Positions 7,175 through 14,426 of a stretch of DNA of 14,878 bases are shown piece by piece. The stretch comes from an uncultured Clostridia bacterium (GTDB taxonomy: Bacteria > Bacillota > Clostridia > Lachnospirales > Lachnospiraceae), in contig CALASV010000026.1 in assembly GCA_937888895.1 (NCBI GenBank), positions 1 to 14,878 of the forward strand, read 5' to 3'. Position numbers and translations under genes: made by a program. The first letter of the stretch is position 1. Every line of letters begins with the position of its first letter. The notes under the pieces are model-generated. The model worked only from the letters and a program-made list of their open reading frames with translations, was not told the origin of the DNA and ran no database searches.

Positions 7175-7188
7175 GAAATGAAAAAAAT
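7175..7188 (+). repeat. candidate attR: 14-nt direct repeat, right copy
   Basis: This is identical to 693-706. Here the repeat is preceded by seven T, giving T7-GAAATG-A7, which is the T-rich, 6-bp, A-rich layout known for Tn916-type integration targets. It lies 137 bp after the relaxase stop and 140 bp before hsdR. The stretch 7189-7327 shows no convincing promoter although an AT-rich TATAAG-type box is present near 7235. Confidence 0.4.
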
Positions 7189-7327
7189 AGATTACAAATG
7201 GCTGTTAAATATATTGTGTGGATTTTTTTAGATATAAGAAAAATATTACTATGATTTTAAAGTGAGTTTTGGTAAAATAAGGTATGAAATTATGTTTTCA
7301 AAAGATAATAGGGAAGGTGGTTTGCGT

Positions 7328-9703
7328 ATGAGTAAGAGAGAGTTATCAGAAGAAGATATAAAAGCGAGATATATCACACCAGCAGTAGAACGTGCAGGAT
7401 GGGATAAGAAGCAGATACGTTATGAATATGCTTTTACAGCAGGTCGTATTATTGTTCGTGGTCAAGTAACAGCTAGAGGAAAACGTAGACGTGCAGATTA
7501 TGTATTGTTTTATAAGACGAATTTTCCATTGGCAGTGATAGAAGCGAAAGATAATAAGCACTCGGTTGGGGCAGGATTGCAACAAGCGATTGAGTATGCA
7601 AATGCACTTGATATTAAATATGTGTATGCTTCCAATGGGGATGGTTTTGTGGAGCAAAACTTACTGACTGGTGAAGTGAAAGAATTAAGTCTTTTGGAAT
7701 TTCCATCTCCAGAGGAATTGTATCAAAGATATTTAAAAGATAAGAATATTACGGAAATAGGCGAAAAGGCTTTGCTTGAGCCTTATTATTATGTACCAGG
7801 GTATAAGACACAAGCAAAGCCTCGTTATTATCAGAGAATTGCAATTAACCGTACGGTTGATGCAGTAGCAAATGGACAAGACAAGATTCTTTTAGTATGT
7901 GCTACGGGTACTGGAAAAACATTTATGGCTTTTCAGATTATTTATAGATTATGGAAGTCAGGAATTAAAAAGAAGATATTATTTCTTGCTGATAGAAATG
8001 TATTAGTAGACCAAACGATTTCTGGTGATTTTAAGCCATTTGGTGGTAAAATGACAAAAGTTGAAAATAAGATATTGGATAGTTCTTATGAGATTTATCT
8101 TGCTCTTTATCATCAGTTAGCAGGGGAAAATGGAGAAGAACCATTCAAGCAGTTCAAACCTGAGTTTTTTGATTTGATAGTGATTGATGAGTGTCATCGT
8201 GGTTCTGCAAAAGAGGAGTCGGCTTGGCGAAAAATTTTGGAATATTTCTCTGGTGCTACTCAAATAGGTTGTACTGCTACGCCAGTGGAAACGAAAGAAG
8301 CATCTAATCAGACCTATTTTGGCAAGCCGATTTATGAATATTCTTTGAAACAAGGTATTAATGATGGTTTCCTTGCACCTTATAAAGTAATTCGTGTTGG
8401 ATTAGATAAGGACTTGGTGGGATATCGTCCAGAAGCTGGGAAAAAAGATGTGTATGGCTATGAAATGGAAGATAGAGAATATAATGTCAAAGATTTTGAT
8501 AGAACGTTAGTAATTGATGACCGTACCAAAGTGGTTGCTAAAAGAGTAACTGAATTTTTGAAAAAGACCGATAGATTTAGTAAAACAATTGTATTTTGTG
8601 TCGATATTGAACACGCAGAACGAATGAGACAAGCACTTATCAATGAGAATAAAGATTTATATAAAGAAAACGATAAATACATTATGCGTATTACTGGAGA
8701 TAATGCAGAGGGAAAAGCTCAGTTAGATAATTTTATTGATGAAGAAAGTACATATCCTGTCATAGCAGTTACTAGTAAATTGATGACAACTGGTGTAGAT
8801 GCAAAAATGTGTAAGCTCATTGTATTAGATAATAATATCAATTCTATGACAGAGTTTAAGCAGATTATTGGTAGGGGTACAAGATTACTTGAGGAGAATG
8901 GCAAGACTTATTTCACGATTATGGATTTTCGTAATACTAGTCGATTATTTGCTGATAAAGATTTTGATGGTAATCCAGAAGTAGTTATTGAAGTTCCAAG
9001 TGGTGGAGAAATTCCAACGGGGAATGAAGAACCACCAAATGGTAATGATATCGACCCAAAATCAGGTCAAGGTGGCTCTGGTGATAATCCAGGTGGTGGG
9101 CAAGGAAATGGCGGTTCTAATGATGATGATAATGAGAAACCACGTAAATATTATGTGAAAGATGTTCCAGTTACTATAATTTCAGAACGAGTACAGTATC
9201 TTGATAAAAGTGGGAAACTCATTACAGAAAGTTTAATGGATTATACTCGTAAAAATATTCTTGGTCAGTATGCTAGATTAGATACTTTTCTTGCAAGGTG
9301 GAATGAAGCTAAAAAGAAACAAGCGATTGTAGAGGAATTGAAAGAAGAAGGCGTTATTTTAGATGCCGTACGAGAAGAAATAGGTAAACATGATATTGAT
9401 GATTTTGATTTAATTTTGCATTTGGCTTATGATAAAGCACCATTGACTCGAATGGAACGTGTAAATAATGTTAAAAAACGAGGGTATTTGTATAAGTACT
9501 CCGAAACGGCTCAAAAAGTTCTTGGAGTATTGATGGATAAATATGCAAGTGACGGATTAAAAGAGATTGAGGAAACAAAAATTCTCCAATTACAAGAGTT
9601 CAAAGAATTTGGTAGTCCAATGAAAATTGTCAAAGAATTTGGAGGAAAAACAGCATATGAAAAAGCAGTGAAAGAATTGGAAGATGAAATCTTTTCAGCA
9701 TAA
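7328..9703 (+). CDS. hsdR: Type I restriction enzyme, R (endonuclease/translocase) subunit
   Basis: ATG 7328 is preferred (AAGGTGG at 7314-7320) over GTG 7262 or ATG 7292, giving 791 residues. Order of parts: HSDR_N-like PD-(D/E)xK nuclease with Asp57 and VIEAKD (Glu72, Lys74); superfamily-2 helicase with Walker A ATGTGKT at 192-198, DECH at 287-290, TATP at 316-319 and QIIGRGTRL at 512-520; a Gly/Asn/Pro-rich linker at about 557-605; and a C-terminal EcoEI_R_C-like domain that binds the methylase core. It translocates DNA using ATP and cleaves unmethylated DNA when joined to HsdM2S. The motifs look intact. The C-terminal type points to the EcoAI/EcoEI (type IB) group. hsdM follows after 25 bp. 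Confidence 0.95.
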   Translation: MSKRELSEEDIKARYITPAVERAGWDKKQIRYEYAFTAGRIIVRGQVTARGKRRRADYVLFYKTNFPLAVIEAKDNKHSVGAGLQQAIEYANALDIKYVYASNGDGFVEQNLLTGEVKELSLLEFPSPEELYQRYLKDKNITEIGEKALLEPYYYVPGYKTQAKPRYYQRIAINRTVDAVANGQDKILLVCATGTGKTFMAFQIIYRLWKSGIKKKILFLADRNVLVDQTISGDFKPFGGKMTKVENKILDSSYEIYLALYHQLAGENGEEPFKQFKPEFFDLIVIDECHRGSAKEESAWRKILEYFSGATQIGCTATPVETKEASNQTYFGKPIYEYSLKQGINDGFLAPYKVIRVGLDKDLVGYRPEAGKKDVYGYEMEDREYNVKDFDRTLVIDDRTKVVAKRVTEFLKKTDRFSKTIVFCVDIEHAERMRQALINENKDLYKENDKYIMRITGDNAEGKAQLDNFIDEESTYPVIAVTSKLMTTGVDAKMCKLIVLDNNINSMTEFKQIIGRGTRLLEENGKTYFTIMDFRNTSRLFADKDFDGNPEVVIEVPSGGEIPTGNEEPPNGNDIDPKSGQGGSGDNPGGGQGNGGSNDDDNEKPRKYYVKDVPVTIISERVQYLDKSGKLITESLMDYTRKNILGQYARLDTFLARWNEAKKKQAIVEELKEEGVILDAVREEIGKHDIDDFDLILHLAYDKAPLTRMERVNNVKKRGYLYKYSETAQKVLGVLMDKYASDGLKEIEETKILQLQEFKEFGSPMKIVKEFGGKTAYEKAVKELEDEIFSA

Positions 9704-9728
9704 ATAACATAGAAAGTAGGTTTTAACG

Positions 9729-11207
9729 ATGGCAGTAGTAAATTTTGTAAAAAGAATACAAGATGTCATGCGTAATGATGCAGGAGTAAATGGTGATGCA
9801 CAACGTATTGAACAAATAGTTTGGATTTTATTTTTAAAAATATATGATGCAAAAGAGGAAGAATGGGAACTAATTAGCGAAGAAGACTATGTTTCTATTC
9901 TTCCAGAACAATATAAGTGGCGTAATTGGGCAGTAGATAATAAAGATGGTAAAGCTATGACAGGGGATGCTTTGTTATCTTTTGTGAATAATGAACTATT
10001 TCCAAAGTTAAAGTCGTTAGAAATTACAGAAGAAACACCAATGAACCAAGTCATTGTGCGATATGCATTTGAAGATGCCAATAACTATATGAAAGATGGG
10101 GTACTTCTTCGTCAAGTTATCAATATTATTGATGAAGTTGATTTTACAGAGTACGAAGAACGTCACGCATTTGGTTCGATTTATGAGAGTTTTCTAAAGG
10201 ATTTGCAAAGTGCAGGAAATAGTGGTGAGTTCTATACACCAAGAGCAGTAACCGATTTTATGGTAAAAGTAACTAAGCCAAAACTTGGGGAACGTATTGC
10301 TGATTTTGCTTGTGGTACAGGTGGTTTTCTTGTATCAGCATTGAATGACTTGAAAGAACAAAGCGAAAAAACAAATGAGAATAAAGAAATCTACAATAAT
10401 AGTGTGTATGGGGTAGAGAAGAAAGCCTTACCACATATTCTTTGTGTAACCAATATGCTGTTACATGATATAGATAATCCAACAATTATTCATGGAAATA
10501 CATTAGAAACGGACTATAAAGAATATAGAAAGCAAGAAAAGTTTGATTTGATTCTTATGAATCCACCTTATGGTGGCAATGAAAAAGACTCTGTGAAGTC
10601 CAATTTTCCAATGGAACTTAGAAGCTCTGAAACAGCTGACTTGTTTATGAATATTATTATGTTCCGATTAAAGAAAGATGGTCGCTGTGCTATTATTCTT
10701 CCTGATGGTTTCTTGTTTGGTACAGATAATGCAAAAGTAAATATCAAGAAAAAGTTATTGGAAGAATTTAATCTTCATACGATTGTAAGATTGCCACATA
10801 GCGTATTTGCACCATATACTTCTATTACAACCAATATTTTGTTCTTTGATAATACATATTCAACAAAAGAAACTTGGTTTTATCGTTTGGATATGCCAGA
10901 CGGGTATAAAAACTTTTCTAAAACAAAACCAATGAAATTAGAACATTTCGATTCAGCATTGGAATGGTGGGAGGAACGTGAGGAAATTATAGTAGATGGT
11001 TTTCCAAAAGCAAAGAAGTATACAGTAGAAGAAATTGTTGCTAACGGGTACAATATTGACCTTTGTGGATATCCACATGAAGAAGAAGAAATTTTGGAGC
11101 CGATGGATTTAATCAATCAATACCAAGAAAAAAGAGCAACACTCAACGCAGAAATTGACCATGTGTTAGAACAAATTACGGCATTGTTAGGAGGTACTAA
11201 GATTTGA
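9729..11207 (+). CDS. hsdM: Type I R-M DNA methyltransferase subunit (N6-adenine)
   Basis: This 492-residue protein has an N-terminal helical HsdM_N domain (about 1-145), the class marker GEFYTPR at 166-172, the AdoMet-binding motif I DFACGTGGF at 192-200 and catalytic motif IV NPPY at 278-281. A C-terminal helical tail contacts HsdS. It transfers a methyl group from AdoMet to adenine in the target set by HsdS, protecting host DNA and forming the core of the restriction complex. All key motifs are present, so it should be active. The ribosome binding site is weak (AAAGTAGG, ending at 9720), possibly balanced by coupling to hsdR. It overlaps hsdS by 4 bp. Confidence 0.95.
   Translation: MAVVNFVKRIQDVMRNDAGVNGDAQRIEQIVWILFLKIYDAKEEEWELISEEDYVSILPEQYKWRNWAVDNKDGKAMTGDALLSFVNNELFPKLKSLEITEETPMNQVIVRYAFEDANNYMKDGVLLRQVINIIDEVDFTEYEERHAFGSIYESFLKDLQSAGNSGEFYTPRAVTDFMVKVTKPKLGERIADFACGTGGFLVSALNDLKEQSEKTNENKEIYNNSVYGVEKKALPHILCVTNMLLHDIDNPTIIHGNTLETDYKEYRKQEKFDLILMNPPYGGNEKDSVKSNFPMELRSSETADLFMNIIMFRLKKDGRCAIILPDGFLFGTDNAKVNIKKKLLEEFNLHTIVRLPHSVFAPYTSITTNILFFDNTYSTKETWFYRLDMPDGYKNFSKTKPMKLEHFDSALEWWEEREEIIVDGFPKAKKYTVEEIVANGYNIDLCGYPHEEEEILEPMDLINQYQEKRATLNAEIDHVLEQITALLGGTKI
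11189..11194 (+). promoter_or_regulatory. Ribosome binding site deciding the TTG start of hsdS
   Basis: AGGAGG inside the last codons of hsdM lies 9 nt before TTG 11204-11206. The TTG overlaps the hsdM stop TGA (11205-11207), so translation is likely coupled. No ATG is available nearby in frame. Confidence 0.8.
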
Positions 11208-12688
11208 ACGCACAAGATTTAAAGAATAGTATCTTGCAGTTAGCAGTTCAAGGAAAGTTGGTAGAACAACGCCCAGAAGAAGGCACTGCAAAAGAATTGC
11301 TAGAACAGATAAAAGCTGAAAAAGAACAGTTGATAAAGGATAAAAAAATTAAGAAAGAAAAGCCTTTGCCTGAGATTACTGAGGAAGAAATACCTTTTGA
11401 AATTCCTGAAAGTTGGGAGTGGGTGAGATTAGGTAATATATCTTTAATTGTTTCAGATGGTACACATAAAACTCCTACATATGTAGATATAGGAATGCCG
11501 TTTGTATCTGTTAAAGATATATCAAAAGGGTACATTGATTTTTCTAATGTGAAATATATTACGAAAGAAGAACATCAACAGTTAATTTCAAGATGTAAAC
11601 CAGAGAAGAATGATGTTTTGCTTTGTAGAATAGGAACATTGGGAAAAGCATTACGAATTGATACAGATATTGAATTTAGTATTTTTGTGAGTTTGGGATT
11701 GATTAAATTAGTTGATAATAGACTTGCAGATTATATTGTTACAGTTATTAATTCAGGGTATGGTTATAAGTGGATTGATGAAAATAAAGTAGGTGGTGGA
11801 ACACATACAAATAAAATTAATTTAGAGTCATTAAGAGAAATGTTAATACCACTACCACCTCTATCAGAGCAGTATAGATTAAGTACAAAGATTAAAGAAA
11901 TTCTTCCATATATTGAACAATATGAGAAGGCTTATACAAAATTGGAAACATTCAATAAAAATTTTCCAGAGAATATGAAAAAAAGTATTTTACAACTTGC
12001 TATGCAAGGAAAGTTGGTAGAACAACGCCCAGAAGAAGGTACTGCTGAGGAATTATATGAGCAAATTGTTGCTGAAAAAGCTAAACTTATCAAAGAGGGT
12101 AAAATAAAAAAAGAAAAACCTTTGGATGAAATTAATGAAGAAGAAATCCCTTTTGAAATACCAAAGAGTTGGAAGTGGGTTAGATTGAATGAGTTATGTG
12201 AAAAGATAGGCTCAGGTAGTACTCCAACTGGAGGAAAAAATGTTTATAAAGAAAGAGGTATTAAATTTTTAAGGTCACAAAATGTATATAATGATGGACT
12301 TAGATATGAAGGGATTGCATATATATCAGAAGAACAAAACAGACCTAGTAGTATAGTAAAAGCGAAAGATATATTACTTAATATCACAGGTGGTTCTATT
12401 GGCAGATGTGCCATAGTACCTGACGATTTTGATGTAGCAAATATTAATCAGCATGTTATGATTATCAGAAATATTGAATTAGATTTAAGATTTTGGTTAC
12501 ATGCTGTAATTGTATCTACTTATATTCAAAATAAAATTATGGATGTTCAAGTAGGGGTATCAAGAGAAGGATTGAGTGCTGAAAAATTAAAGAATTTTTT
12601 AATTCCACTACCACCTCTTGCCGAGCAGAAACGTATTGTTAATAAGTTAGAAAAAATGTTGTCATATTGTGACCAATTGATGAAATAA
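11204..12688 (+). CDS. hsdS: Type I R-M specificity subunit with two target recognition domains
   Basis: This 494-residue protein starts at TTG and is built of two similar halves. Each begins with a helical segment (NSILQLAVQGKLVEQRPEEG at about 8-27, KSILQLAMQGKLVEQRPEEG at about 260-279), then a charged helix, then the entry motif EIPFEIPxSWxWVRL, a target recognition domain (about 75-213 and 325-465), and the exit motif PLPPLxEQ. The two recognition domains differ and should read the two halves of a split target; the conserved helices set spacing and hold two HsdM. The target cannot be read from sequence. The protein is full length. Its halves share DNA repeats exactly 756 bp apart. It is the last intact gene of the operon; no clear terminator follows. 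Confidence 0.93.
   Translation: MNAQDLKNSILQLAVQGKLVEQRPEEGTAKELLEQIKAEKEQLIKDKKIKKEKPLPEITEEEIPFEIPESWEWVRLGNISLIVSDGTHKTPTYVDIGMPFVSVKDISKGYIDFSNVKYITKEEHQQLISRCKPEKNDVLLCRIGTLGKALRIDTDIEFSIFVSLGLIKLVDNRLADYIVTVINSGYGYKWIDENKVGGGTHTNKINLESLREMLIPLPPLSEQYRLSTKIKEILPYIEQYEKAYTKLETFNKNFPENMKKSILQLAMQGKLVEQRPEEGTAEELYEQIVAEKAKLIKEGKIKKEKPLDEINEEEIPFEIPKSWKWVRLNELCEKIGSGSTPTGGKNVYKERGIKFLRSQNVYNDGLRYEGIAYISEEQNRPSSIVKAKDILLNITGGSIGRCAIVPDDFDVANINQHVMIIRNIELDLRFWLHAVIVSTYIQNKIMDVQVGVSREGLSAEKLKNFLIPLPPLAEQKRIVNKLEKMLSYCDQLMK
11249..11283 (+). repeat. 35-bp direct repeat in hsdS, copy 1
   Basis: Positions 11249-11283 are identical to 12005-12039 and encode QGKLVEQRPEE in both halves. A second shorter identical pair, CCACTACCACCTCT, lies at 11849-11862 and 12605-12618. 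Both pairs are 756 bp (252 codons) apart, so recombination between copies keeps the reading frame. Confidence 0.9.
12005..12039 (+). repeat. 35-bp direct repeat in hsdS, copy 2
   Basis: This is the partner of 11249-11283. After one mismatch the identity resumes with ACTGC. Near-identity at DNA level of the conserved helix, against dissimilar recognition domains, suggests recombination or gene conversion at this segment. Confidence 0.9.
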
Positions 12689-12753
12689 TTTTAATTAAAT
12701 CCTATTTTATAGTTAGTATAAAAAAGAACTTAATTTTTTTAGTTGTAAAGTAA

Positions 12754-12945
12754 TTTTCAGGTGTAAAAGGCTATTCTGCTACTAATTTTTATTTGATTTA
12801 TTGTAAATCTAAAAAACTCGCACCACTGGTGCAAGAAATTAGTTGGTTATATTCAGATGCCAAAGAAATATGGATGGATAAAATAAGTAGGAATATGAAT
12901 AGTAAATTTACAAAAGTTGATGAGAGGGATTTTTTATGTTTCTAA
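12754..12945 (+). pseudogene. Degenerate fragment resembling DUF1016/YhcG-type nuclease N-terminus
   Basis: A frame without a usable start runs from just after TAA 12751-12753 to TAA 12943-12945 (63 residues). Its first part reads FSGVKGYSATNFYLIYC then KKLAPLVQEISW, which strongly recalls the DUF1016 N-terminal domain (typical pattern GVKGFSxxNL, then LxPLVxEISW). After that the likeness is lost and the frame runs 10 bp into the next gene. I read it as a remnant left after deletion of most of a PDDEXK-type gene, which often accompanies type I R-M operons. The identification is from memory of the family. The rest of 12689-12753 is AT-rich with no clear feature. Confidence 0.45.
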
Positions 12946-14363
12946 AAAATATACATATTGAAAATTTTAGGTTACTGATAGATTATGATGTAACATTAGA
13001 TGAGGAATTAACTTTATTTGTTGGAAAAAATAATGCTGGAAAAACATCACTTATGAACCTTATACAAATGGTTGTAGAGGGGAAAATGTTGAGTTTTAAT
13101 GATTATCCTATCCAATGTAGAAAAAAAGTTTATGAATTACTTTTGGATTTTTGGAATGAAAAAATTTTATTTGAAGATTTAAAAAAACAAATTCCAGTTA
13201 CTATGATAAGATTTTGTATTGATTATAAGAAAGAAGATGAAGATGATTATTTAGGGGGGATTTCTCCATTTATTATAGATTTAGATGAAAGTATAGAAGA
13301 AGCAATAGTCCTAGTAAAATATGCATTTTCTATGTCATCAGACAGATTGAAAGAATTGAAAAAAATTTATGATGAATCTGTAAAAGTAATAGGATTTGAA
13401 AAAGATGAAATGTTAAGTTTGCTAGATCAAAATAGTGATATAGATTTGAAAGAGGATGAATTAGAAAAAACAAAAAATATAAATAAAGAGTTGATATCTA
13501 ATATTATAGAGGAATATTTTGGAGAAATTTTTTCATTACATATTATAGCTGTAAATCCAAAGGATGAAAATAATTGTCAAGAAAAATCAAAAAAGGATTT
13601 GGAGAATTTATTTGTATTATGTACTATTAGTGCAGAAAGAAGTTTGGATGAAGCAGAAAAGACAAAAGAAAGACCGATGAGTGCAATAATGAATCGTATA
13701 TTTAAGACGGATGTATTAGAAATGGAAGAAGAGGTTGCTGAGCAAGGTAAAAGGTTAAAGAATTTTGTTGAAAAGCAAAGTTTAAAAGCAGAAAATATGG
13801 TAAATAGTATATTATCCGATATTGTTGAGAATATGATATCATTTGGTTATCCTACAGGAGAGGATATGCAGTTATATGCAAAAACACAGTTTTCTATAAA
13901 AAATGATATTATTAATAATACGGATTTGACTTATGTAACGGCAGAACATGAAGAAGCATTGCCAAGTTCTCATAATGGGTTGGGTTATAAAAATCTTATT
14001 AAAATTACTTTATTGTTAAAAGAATTTTCAAGGGAAGTTAAAGAAAATGCTAAGAGTGCGATACCACTATTATTTTTAGAAGAACCAGAAGCACATATGC
14101 ATCCACAACTGCAAGAGGTATTTGTGGGACATTTAAAGCAGGTTCTTTCTCATTTTACTGGAAATCCAATTCAGATTGTGATGTCTACGCATTCTCCACA
14201 TATTGCTAATACGGTTCCGTTTAAGAATATACGATATTTAAAACGAGAAATAGACAAGGTGGTTTGTAAAAATTTAAATGAATTTTATGAAAATAAGAAT
14301 AAGGGAGAACAAGAACACAAGAATAATGTAGAATTTTTGCGAAAGTATTTAACATCAGGATAA
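12936..14363 (+). CDS. OLD-family ATPase truncated before its TOPRIM domain
   Basis: This 475-residue ABC-type ATPase has Walker A GKNNAGKTS (30-38), a signature-like SSHNGLGYKN (344-353), Walker B LLFLEEPE (378-385) followed by AHMHPQ, and an H-loop STHSPH (417-422), with a long charged helical insert (about 95-290). These are marks of OLD-family nucleases (including GajA of Gabija), which normally carry a C-terminal TOPRIM nuclease domain. Here the protein stops at LRKYLTSG, about where the TOPRIM domain normally begins, and IS DNA follows at once. The gene is therefore probably inactive as a nuclease, although an ATPase could still be made. AGAGGG (12923-12928) precedes ATG 12936. No UvrD-like gajB partner is visible in the window. 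Confidence 0.85.
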   Translation: MFLKNIHIENFRLLIDYDVTLDEELTLFVGKNNAGKTSLMNLIQMVVEGKMLSFNDYPIQCRKKVYELLLDFWNEKILFEDLKKQIPVTMIRFCIDYKKEDEDDYLGGISPFIIDLDESIEEAIVLVKYAFSMSSDRLKELKKIYDESVKVIGFEKDEMLSLLDQNSDIDLKEDELEKTKNINKELISNIIEEYFGEIFSLHIIAVNPKDENNCQEKSKKDLENLFVLCTISAERSLDEAEKTKERPMSAIMNRIFKTDVLEMEEEVAEQGKRLKNFVEKQSLKAENMVNSILSDIVENMISFGYPTGEDMQLYAKTQFSIKNDIINNTDLTYVTAEHEEALPSSHNGLGYKNLIKITLLLKEFSREVKENAKSAIPLLFLEEPEAHMHPQLQEVFVGHLKQVLSHFTGNPIQIVMSTHSPHIANTVPFKNIRYLKREIDKVVCKNLNEFYENKNKGEQEHKNNVEFLRKYLTSG

Positions 14364-14381
14364 ACTTATAAACTGTTATTT

Positions 14382-14413
14382 CAAGTAGCACTATTAGTGC
14401 TACTTGATTTTTT
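14382..14413 (+). terminator. Terminator inside the IS end
   Basis: CAAGTAGCAC (14382-14391) pairs perfectly with GTGCTACTTG (14397-14406) around a 5-nt loop, followed by ATTTTTT. It stops rightward transcripts from the truncated OLD gene, protecting the IS from outside antisense transcription. Confidence 0.8.
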
Positions 14414-14426
14414 ACAAATAAAGGAT

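Larger units (their letters stand above)
693..7188 (+). mobile_element. Integrative and mobilizable element (IME), about 6.5 kb
   Basis: The module contains a complete set for a small self-excising, mobilizable element: repressor, excisionase-like protein, tyrosine integrase, replication genes (CHC2 zinc-finger protein and VirE-like ATPase), an iteron-like cluster, an oriT-like hairpin and a MobA/MobL relaxase. No coupling protein, VirB4 or other mating-pair gene is present, so transfer would depend on a helper conjugative element. Gene content and direction are well supported. The borders are inferred only from the 14-nt repeat and are the weak part of the call. A larger element that includes hsdRMS remains possible. 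Confidence 0.6.

Noticed and set aside
7262..7327. GTG 7262 or ATG 7292 as the hsdR start
   Set aside because: ATG 7328 has a good AAGGTGG site at correct spacing, and the residues before it do not resemble HsdR N-termini.
12718..12741. A-run and T-run after hsdS considered as a terminator
   Set aside because: The stem would be only A-T pairs with almost no G-C, too weak to call.
12820..12832. GCACCACTGGTGC palindrome-like site considered as an operator
   Set aside because: It lies in the DUF1016-like fragment, where it encodes APLV of a conserved-looking segment, and there is no second copy.
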